A stretch of DNA of 5,936 nucleotides from Gemmatimonadota bacterium (GTDB lineage: Bacteria; Latescibacterota; UBA2968; UBA8231): positions 1 to 5,936 of the forward strand of contig JAPOYQ010000308.1 of assembly GCA_026706505.1 (NCBI GenBank), read 5' to 3'. The translations under genes and the position numbers were made by a program. The notes under the pieces are model-generated. The model saw only the letters and a program-made list of their open reading frames with translations, searched no databases and was not told the origin of the DNA. Numbering within the stretch: position 1 is the first letter of the stretch; each line of letters begins with the position of its first letter. Below are positions 1 through 5,936 of the stretch, piece by piece.

Positions 1-2
1 GG

Positions 3-1760
3 CCGTCTGCAACTGGCTACCGTCCGTGGAGCACCGCAGGCAGTTTTGAAGGGCTAGACGACACCGCGGAAGAGGGTTGGCTGCAACCTATCTTCGTGTC
101 AAACCAAAATTTGTCCCTCAGTTCCATGGACAGGGGTGGGTGGATCAATTCCGATTTTCGCATAGGAGTGGAATTGTTGCCCAAGATCATCAACGGCGAC
201 CACAGTGCGGCATTCCCAGATTTATCCGACAGGAACGTGGAGCGCCGAGTAAACAAAGCGGATCTCCCCGTAACCCTGATCTTGGACCTAGGGGGGCCTT
301 TCGGCGTGGACAGCCTTAGCTTCTATCCCCGGGCAGGATTGGAACGGGCCTTTATGAGAGGATATCAGGTCTGGGTCCACGATGGGGTCGGTCTAGATGA
401 ACTCAAACTACCCCTGCGAGGACACTGGTTTAGTGTCGTAAAAGACTGGAAACTGGTAGCGGAACAGGCCCAGACAGACAACCCTTTCGCCCGTATAAAG
501 CTCCCCTTGCAGGTGGTGCGCTACGTGGCCATCTCAGACACCATCAGTTTGCCCGATCCCACCTTGTGGGAGATTGACGAACTCGAGGTTTGGGGCAATG
601 GCTACGCCCTCGTGGGCCATTACGAGTCAGACGTGATCGATCTGGGCGACCGGGCCAGTCTCGGGAACCTGACGTGGTCGGCTTTGAGCGATTCGGGCAG
701 CGCTCTGCTGATCCGCACGCGCACCGGGCAAACAGAAGATCCTTTTGTATATAATCGTCTGACTGGCCTAGGGCTAGAAGGGGAAGAACGAGTAACGCAA
801 GCCCAGTACAAAAAACTCAGACCGACGGAAAAGGGCTCCATACAGCCCGATACCGAAAATTGGAGCGGCTGGTCGGCTCCCTATCCCCCGACTGGGAAAG
901 AGCCCTTCATTGCTTTGGCGCCGGCACAGTACGTTCAGTTCAGAATCGATTTTCAATCCTTCTCTCCGCTGTTCAGGAGCCGGATTGATTCTCTATCCGT
1001 GGAATTTTCCACACCTCTATTCGGCCGGGAATTCATCGCCGAGTTAACGCCCCAACAAGTCGTTCCCGGCAAAAAGACGACCTTCACCTATGCGATGCGC
1101 GCTATCTTGGAGCCCGAGGACAGCGGCATTGACGGCCTGCAAGTAGCTACGCCTTTGCCAGCGGAAGTCAAAGAAGTCAGGATCAATGGCAATCCGGTCG
1201 CATACTCCGAGGATGTGGGGGCAGATGGTTTTGCGGTCTCGTTTCCAGAGAACCGGATAACTGAACACGCAACCTTGCTCGAAGTGGACTTTGACACCGA
1301 AGTACTGGTGTACGGCACGCGCTTCACCGGCAGAGTGTTCGATACCGAAAGGGAGGGAGATATACCGCAGATCATCGTGCCAGGCGATGCCACGCCGGAC
1401 ATCGATACAGATGACCTACTGGTGAAATGGGATCTGGACCGATCCCTGCTTGCATCCGTGGATATTTCGCAGCATCATCTAACACCCAATGGCGATGGGG
1501 TGAACGATGCAGTAGAAATATCCTACAGTCTGCTACAGGTCATTCGCTCCATTCAGGTATCTGTTGAGATCTTCGATCTTTCCGGCCAGCGGATTTGGCA
1601 TCAGGCCGCAGAGCAGGCCAACGGGCAATACGCTGTATCCTGGCAGGGCCTTGACGATGCCGGACAGGTGGTGCCTCCGGGCCTGTACGTTTACCAACTA
1701 GTCGCCGATGCCGATCAGGGAAGCAATGTGTACATAGGAACCCTAGCGGTCGCGTATTAA
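3..1760 (+). CDS. Secreted/surface protein with discoidin-like and FlgD-Ig-like C-terminal domains, 5' partial
   Basis: The reading frame is open from the left edge, so the true start and any signal peptide lie outside the window. A GTG at 96 (used here only for residue numbering) has no ribosome binding site, and sensible protein sequence (GYRPWSTAGSFEG) precedes it. Residues about 22-168 resemble an F5/8 type C (discoidin, galactose-binding-like) beta-sandwich: INGD at 32-35, LILDLGGPFGVDSLSFYPR at 61-79, GYQVWVHDG at 89-97 and a closing strand ending ELEVWGNGY at 162-170. Residues 175-305 form a second beta-rich region (YESDVIDLG, LIRTRTG, WSGWSAPYP). Residues 310-455 look like another Ig-like sandwich that I cannot name. 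LTPNGDGVND at 462-471 opens a C-terminal FlgD-Ig/CHU_C-like domain (EIFDLSGQRIW, SWQGLDDAGQVVPPGLYVYQL) ending in GTLAVAY. The domains imply an extracytoplasmic role, possibly carbohydrate or surface binding. No catalytic motif was seen. The stop codon overlaps the next gene by one base. Confidence 0.82.
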   Translation, partial: PSATGYRPWSTAGSFEGLDDTAEEGWLQPIFVSNQNLSLSSMDRGGWINSDFRIGVELLPKIINGDHSAAFPDLSDRNVERRVNKADLPVTLILDLGGPFGVDSLSFYPRAGLERAFMRGYQVWVHDGVGLDELKLPLRGHWFSVVKDWKLVAEQAQTDNPFARIKLPLQVVRYVAISDTISLPDPTLWEIDELEVWGNGYALVGHYESDVIDLGDRASLGNLTWSALSDSGSALLIRTRTGQTEDPFVYNRLTGLGLEGEERVTQAQYKKLRPTEKGSIQPDTENWSGWSAPYPPTGKEPFIALAPAQYVQFRIDFQSFSPLFRSRIDSLSVEFSTPLFGREFIAELTPQQVVPGKKTTFTYAMRAILEPEDSGIDGLQVATPLPAEVKEVRINGNPVAYSEDVGADGFAVSFPENRITEHATLLEVDFDTEVLVYGTRFTGRVFDTEREGDIPQIIVPGDATPDIDTDDLLVKWDLDRSLLASVDISQHHLTPNGDGVNDAVEISYSLLQVIRSIQVSVEIFDLSGQRIWHQAAEQANGQYAVSWQGLDDAGQVVPPGLYVYQLVADADQGSNVYIGTLAVAY

Positions 1761-1762
1761 TG
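1758..1762 (+). promoter_or_regulatory. Overlapping stop/start (TAATG), translational coupling site
   Basis: The TAA of the surface-protein gene (1758-1760) shares its last A with the ATG of the parvulin lipoprotein gene (1760-1762). The nearest purine-rich stretch (AGGAA, about 1736-1740) is roughly 20 bases upstream, too far for a normal Shine-Dalgarno site. Reinitiation by ribosomes that have just terminated is the simplest way the second gene is translated, which would tie its level to that of the first. The overlap is seen directly; the coupling is inferred. Confidence 0.6.
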
Positions 1763-3520
1763 CCTCGAAGAAAAATGAGAAGACGCAGTGCAGGAAGTGG
1801 GTGGGGTCTGTTCTCTCGCTTTTTTATTTTTGGTCTACTCACTGCGTGTACTACAACATCCGAAGAGCCTCCCCAAGCTGATCCCGGTGTAGTCGCGCGG
1901 ATTGGGGATACGGCCCTCCGAGCCAGCGAGTTGCGCGACTTCGCCATCTCCACTCCTCAGAACCTGCGTTCTAAGCAGGAGGGAACAGCCGCGCGGCAGG
2001 ACTATCTGCGCAGCTTGCTAGTCAAGCACCTGCTCTATCTAGAGGCCCAAGTTTGGGAAGTGCAGGAGTCGATGGAGGTCCAAAAGCGGGTTGAAGCGAG
2101 TTGGCGTCAGCACCTCATTGAGGTCTACCGCAACGAGCAGCCACCCATCCAAGTAGAAGTTGGCGAGGAGGAAATCCGCAGGTATTTCGAAGAAAATGAT
2201 CTAGGGCGTCAACGCCAACTGGCTGGCATCCTAGTCGAAGAAGAATCCCAAGCCCAAGAGGTTCTTGCAAAGCTCGCCGCTGGCGAAAGTTTTGCGGATT
2301 TGGCTAGACAATATTCCGTCCACAAGGGGTCGGCCGCCCAAAGTGGAGTATGGGGGTACATTTCGCGGCAGCAAGCCCGCCGCTTAAAAATTCCAGATGA
2401 AGTGTTCCGCGAACTGCCAGTGGGTGTCGTGTCCGATATCCTGCCCATCAATAAGCGCTACTTGGTAATGCGCTTTCTCCAAGACCAGCCCAAAAGCCTA
2501 GATGAACACCGGTCCCGCATTCACGCTGTACTTCACGCAAGAAAGCTCAAAGAGGCTAAAAGAGAACAGGGCCGGTCTTTGGCCCGAGAGTTTGACTGGA
2601 AGATTGAATCCGCAGGGTTAGACCTGCTTTTAAAAAAAGCGGCCGCGTACCCCGCAGTGCATCGCCAGCACTTTTCGCCTAGGGAAGCGATCCAGCCCCT
2701 CTTCACCTACCAAGGCGGACAAGTGACCGTGGGAGAATACGTGGATGCGCTGTGGGAAGATGCCGGGCGGGCGCGCTCTGGCTGGGGAATGAAGGACAGC
2801 GCGTCGGTAGTCTCAGCCGCTGAATCCACAGTCATGGAGTCAGCCATTTTGCTGGCGGCGGCAAAGAGAGCGGGCATTCCCGAACGACCAGAACAACAAA
2901 ATTGGCTAGAGCAAACGCGCTGGGAGTTCATGGTTCGGCAAGTCCGCAAGGAAGAAGTGGAGGATAAGGTCGTAGTCAGCGAAGAGGAGGCCAAGGAGTT
3001 CTATCAGGCGCACGAGGAATTGTTCCGCAAATCCGACCAGTTCGATCTGATCGAAGTACTGGTTGAAACCGGGGAAAAGTCACAGGATCTTCTCGCAACA
3101 TTGGAACGAGGGGACGCAACCCTTCTCGACCTAGCCCGGGAACACACCATTCGCACCGAATCACAGGAAGAACCGGGCAAGGTACACCTGCACGGCCGCG
3201 ATCGCTATGTCAACCCGCAGCTCTACGAGGCCGTACAGGAAGCCGCAATAGGAACGCTTGTTGGCCCCGTCCAGGTCAAGGGAGGGTACAGCCTGTTCAA
3301 AGTGCTCCGCCGCACAAAAGGAGAACTCCCGCCGTTTTCCAAAATGGCACGACGGGCGCACTCACTGCTGCGTCGGCAGAAAGAAGACCGGATCTTCGCG
3401 GAATTGGTTGACGAGTTGCTAGAGAAGTACCAAGATCGCATAACAATATACCAAGACGAGTTGAAAGCGGCTTTACCCGATACCTTACTACAACGGCTAG
3501 CTGCTGAGGAGGAGGACTGA
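1760..3520 (+). CDS. SurA/PrsA-like lipoprotein with two parvulin-type (PpiC) domains
   Basis: The 586-residue product has a basic N-terminus, a hydrophobic segment (FFIFGLLTAC) and a lipobox LTAC with Cys30, followed by Thr. It is therefore probably a lipoprotein of the cell envelope, outer membrane if Lol rules apply. Residues 43-145 are a helical SurA/PrsA-type N-region (VARIGDTALRASELRDF is typical). The first parvulin domain spans about 150-240 (ILVEEESQAQEVLAKLAAG, ESFADLARQYS, SGVWGYIS). A helical linker covers about 245-420 and a more divergent second parvulin-like domain about 425-516, followed by a charged C-terminal helix. Parvulins isomerise prolyl bonds or act as chaperones for exported proteins. 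By eye, the usual histidines of the first and last strands are replaced in both domains (Gly156 and Tyr234; about Glu432 and Ser511), so catalysis is doubtful. The ATG lies in TAATG with the upstream stop and has no close ribosome binding site, which points to coupled translation. Met6 is an alternative start. Confidence 0.88.
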   Translation: MPRRKMRRRSAGSGWGLFSRFFIFGLLTACTTTSEEPPQADPGVVARIGDTALRASELRDFAISTPQNLRSKQEGTAARQDYLRSLLVKHLLYLEAQVWEVQESMEVQKRVEASWRQHLIEVYRNEQPPIQVEVGEEEIRRYFEENDLGRQRQLAGILVEEESQAQEVLAKLAAGESFADLARQYSVHKGSAAQSGVWGYISRQQARRLKIPDEVFRELPVGVVSDILPINKRYLVMRFLQDQPKSLDEHRSRIHAVLHARKLKEAKREQGRSLAREFDWKIESAGLDLLLKKAAAYPAVHRQHFSPREAIQPLFTYQGGQVTVGEYVDALWEDAGRARSGWGMKDSASVVSAAESTVMESAILLAAAKRAGIPERPEQQNWLEQTRWEFMVRQVRKEEVEDKVVVSEEEAKEFYQAHEELFRKSDQFDLIEVLVETGEKSQDLLATLERGDATLLDLAREHTIRTESQEEPGKVHLHGRDRYVNPQLYEAVQEAAIGTLVGPVQVKGGYSLFKVLRRTKGELPPFSKMARRAHSLLRRQKEDRIFAELVDELLEKYQDRITIYQDELKAALPDTLLQRLAAEEED

Positions 3521-3529
3521 GGACAGAAA
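3521..3529. other. Nine-base convergent junction without a visible terminator
   Basis: The stop of the parvulin lipoprotein gene (ending at 3520) and the stop of the repeat lipoprotein gene (starting at 3530) face each other across nine bases. I looked through about 3480-3570 for a GC-rich hairpin with a T-run on either strand and saw none. Both transcripts probably run into the opposite gene, or end by Rho or by a terminator inside coding sequence. Confidence 0.6.
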
Positions 3530-4267
3530 CTACCTGGCCGCACACTCGTCGGGATTCTCTTCGCAATTTGACCGCTTTACCAATCGCCCTTTTTCCCACA
3601 CATCCTGCCTTACCTTATTGCCCTGGACATCAAAGACTGTAAAAATTCCATCGGGATTGCCGTCTTTGTAGAAACCCTGCCAATTTTTTTGCCCGTTTTC
3701 GTAGTAGGCGACGCGGGGGCCGTTTGTCTTTTTTGCTGATTCGTCGTAATGGGTCCAGATCCCGCTCTCGCGGCCGTTTGTATAGAACCCTTCCAGCCAT
3801 TTATTCCCGTTGCTGTAGTAATTGATATAGGGGCCGTGCCATTGACCGTCTTTGAAGACTACGGATAATTCAATTTGCCCGTTTGCATAGTACTTGGTAT
3901 AGGCTCCGTGGAACTGACCCGCTTGATAGGTTCCTTCCGAACGTTTGGTTCCATCTTCATAATAGTCTGTAAAGGGGCCGTGGAGTTTACCTGCGCTATA
4001 AGTCTCTGCCGACTTTTTGCTTCCATCTTCGAAGTAGTAGACAATTTTTCCATCTTTCTCGTCGTCCTTGTACCTGCCCTGTTCTTGCGGATTGCCATTC
4101 ATATAATACGCTGTATAAGGCCCGTGCTTGATTAACTCGTCTGCTTCGTTTTCGTAGTACTGGTATTGAACTTTGACCTGTCCATCGGGATATGTTTCAG
4201 TTTTAACTTTTGGGCCACAGCCATACAGTGCGATTGCCGCACCGATAACAATCGGCATCCATTTCAC
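3530..4267 (-). CDS. MORN/YwqK-type repeat lipoprotein
   Basis: I prefer the GTG at 4267: it follows a purine-rich GGGGGA by 8 bases and gives a compact lipoprotein signal (MKWMPIVIGAAIALYGC, lipobox LYGC, Cys17). This makes 245 residues. An in-frame GTG at 4297 would add ten residues before the signal and has no spaced ribosome binding site; an ATG at 4258 is also possible. From residue 48 to about 229 the protein is tandem repeats of the MORN_2/YwqK kind, roughly HGPYTxYYxNGxKxxEGxYxxGxx. Seven full units of 24 residues and one 14-residue unit are seen. A tail with two cysteines (235 and 241) follows. Such repeats form beta-hairpin arrays; the function in envelope lipoproteins is unknown to me. 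Databases often label the family 'YwqK antitoxin', but no toxin gene is adjacent and the protein is exported. It is probably last in the hemB-SDR transcript and is more AT-rich than those genes. Confidence 0.85.
   Translation of the reverse strand: MKWMPIVIGAAIALYGCGPKVKTETYPDGQVKVQYQYYENEADELIKHGPYTAYYMNGNPQEQGRYKDDEKDGKIVYYFEDGSKKSAETYSAGKLHGPFTDYYEDGTKRSEGTYQAGQFHGAYTKYYANGQIELSVVFKDGQWHGPYINYYSNGNKWLEGFYTNGRESGIWTHYDESAKKTNGPRVAYYENGQKNWQGFYKDGNPDGIFTVFDVQGNKVRQDVWEKGRLVKRSNCEENPDECAAR
3581..4126 (-). repeat. Tandem 72-base coding repeats (24-residue MORN-like units), one shortened
   Basis: Read on the minus strand, units begin at 4126, 4054, 3982, 3910, 3838, 3766, 3724 and 3652, at the HGP or equivalent position (His, Asp, His, His, His, Ser, Asn, Asp). 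Spacing is exactly 72 bases except for the 3766-3725 unit, which is 42 bases (14 codons, SGIWTHYDESAKKT) and lacks the second half seen in its neighbours. The start of each unit is the most conserved at DNA level: GGGGCCGTG on the plus strand recurs at about 3830 and 3974, with variants at the other units. The units have otherwise diverged, so this is an old protein repeat rather than a fresh DNA duplication. Confidence 0.8.
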
Positions 4268-4275
4268 GATTGAAA

Positions 4276-4281
4276 TCCCCC
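4276..4281 (-). promoter_or_regulatory. Probable ribosome binding site deciding the start of the repeat lipoprotein gene
   Basis: The minus strand reads GGGGGA, then 8 bases (TTTCAATC), then GTG at 4267-4265. It is purine-rich and correctly spaced, though pairing with anti-Shine-Dalgarno would need wobble. The competing upstream GTG at 4297 has AAGG directly against it with no spacer. The choice also removes ten residues ahead of an otherwise textbook lipoprotein signal. Confidence 0.5.
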
Positions 4282-4299
4282 ACTGGATGTTAGGCACCC

Positions 4300-5034
4300 T
4301 TAAGGGCTAGTCCGGCGCATGATGCTGAGGATCTGGCCGGTCATGCCGCTGGCCGGGGGTTGTGCGGCGAGGAAAAGCGCCGAGGCAACGACCTGTTCTG
4401 GCTCCTTCCACGGGTCGCTTGCAGCGCGAAAGCTGCTGGCCTTTTGCCAAGAAGGTTTTGACAGCTCCGTCCTGACCGGGCCGGGTATGAGGACGTTGGC
4501 GATGATGCCCTCGTCCCACACTTCTTCTGCAATGGCTTGGGTCAACCCGTGCAAGGCCGCTTTGGACGCGCAATAGACGCTCAGGTCCGCGTGGCCGACC
4601 TGGCCCATGCCGGAGCCGACGTTGATGATGTTCCCACTGCCCTGTCGCTGCATAATGGGCAATACTGCGCGGCAACAGCGGACGACGCCCATGACGTTAA
4701 TTTGCCACGCCTGCTCCCACTCTTCATCCGTCGCGTCTAAAAACAGCCCGCGCGGATTGACACCGGCGTTGTTGACGAGAATATCGATCCGACCGAACCG
4801 CGCTACTGTTTGCTGCACGAGGCGTTCCACCTCTGCGCCCACCCGCAAATCAGTCGGCACAGCGAGGACTTCGCCACCCTGCGCGGCAATCGCCGCGGCG
4901 ACTTCGTCGAGCTGCGCCGTGCTGCGCGCGGCAATGGCGACCTGCGCGCCCTCGGCAGCGCAGCCCATCGCGATAGCGCGGCCAATGCCGCGACCCCCGC
5001 CCGTGACGAGGGCGACTTTGTCTTTGAGCTGCAT
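4300..5034 (-). CDS. Classical short-chain dehydrogenase/reductase (SDR), FabG-like
   Basis: This 244-residue protein has the normal length of a classical SDR with a single Rossmann domain. The cofactor loop TGGGRGIG is at residues 11-18, Asp62 (PTDLR) at the adenine contact, NNAG at 88-91, and the catalytic tetrad Asn113, Ser141, Tyr154 and Lys158 (YCASK). IPGPVRTE follows at 183-190. AARS after the second strand (Arg37) suggests NADP(H). The family oxidises alcohols or reduces ketones in the cytoplasm; the substrate cannot be read from the sequence, so naming it FabG would be over-precise. The C-terminus ends MTGQILSIMRRTSP, where many relatives have a VDGG motif, a modest divergence. ATG at 5034 lies 7 bases after the hemB stop and has no Shine-Dalgarno sequence, so it is probably translated by coupling in the same transcript. 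Confidence 0.92.
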   Translation of the reverse strand: MQLKDKVALVTGGGRGIGRAIAMGCAAEGAQVAIAARSTAQLDEVAAAIAAQGGEVLAVPTDLRVGAEVERLVQQTVARFGRIDILVNNAGVNPRGLFLDATDEEWEQAWQINVMGVVRCCRAVLPIMQRQGSGNIINVGSGMGQVGHADLSVYCASKAALHGLTQAIAEEVWDEGIIANVLIPGPVRTELSKPSWQKASSFRAASDPWKEPEQVVASALFLAAQPPASGMTGQILSIMRRTSP

Positions 5035-5041
5035 GGTTGAG

Positions 5042-5936
<895 letters not shown>

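Noticed and set aside
96..98. GTG as the true start of the surface-protein gene
   Set aside because: No ribosome binding site precedes it, the frame is open to the window edge with plausible protein sequence, and a secreted protein would need a signal peptide that is absent here.
2626..2640. Inverted repeat GCTTTT/AAAAGC inside the parvulin gene as a terminator
   Set aside because: The arms are AT-only apart from the end pair, the loop is almost absent and it sits mid-gene, so it is better explained as lysine and leucine codons.
3875..4135. Plus-strand frame of 86 codons with a hydrophobic translation opposite the repeat array
   Set aside because: Its hydrophobic look comes from reading the complement of the Tyr/Asn/Lys-rich repeat codons. 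It has no ribosome binding site or independent support.
3530..4297. Toxin-antitoxin module around the YwqK-like protein
   Set aside because: No toxin-like gene is adjacent on either strand, and the protein carries a lipoprotein signal.
4297..4306. Perfect 10-base palindrome CCCTTAAGGG at the SDR stop
   Set aside because: It has no loop and no T-run, so it cannot form a standard terminator. A palindrome of this length can occur by chance, and nothing suggests an operator.

Overview
The window looks like an ordinary stretch of a Gram-negative bacterial chromosome, densely packed with five protein genes in two convergent blocks. Two genes run off the window ends. I see no RNA gene, mobile element, CRISPR array or intergenic gap above about 35 bases. 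Envelope lipoproteins, a discoidin-like plus FlgD-Ig-like extracytoplasmic protein and moderate, uneven GC content fit an uncultivated member of the FCB superphylum (Latescibacterota, KSB1 or similar). That placement is a low-confidence impression, not a measurement.

Plus strand, positions 1 to 3520: the 3' part of a large secreted or surface beta-sandwich protein is followed, with a one-base TAATG stop/start overlap, by a SurA/PrsA-like lipoprotein with two parvulin-type domains. The overlap implies one mRNA and coupled translation. A natural reading is an envelope client or surface protein made with its own foldase. By eye, both parvulin domains lack the family's conserved histidines, so a holdase-type chaperone is as likely as an active prolyl isomerase.

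Minus strand, positions 5936 down to 3530: hemB (porphobilinogen synthase, N-terminus outside the window) is followed after 7 bases by a classical short-chain dehydrogenase/reductase. After another short gap comes a lipoprotein made of 24-residue MORN/YwqK-type repeats. The order and spacing suggest a single operon read from a promoter beyond the right edge. Only hemB has a firm pathway (tetrapyrrole synthesis); nothing in the sequence ties the other two to it. The repeat lipoprotein gene is visibly more AT-rich than hemB and the SDR gene.

The two blocks meet tail to tail with only 9 bases between stop codons and no visible terminator. The most interesting points are the apparently non-catalytic double-parvulin lipoprotein coupled to a surface protein, the regular 24-residue repeat with one 14-residue unit, and the N-terminal start correction for the repeat lipoprotein. 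I found no convincing evidence of a new multi-gene system.
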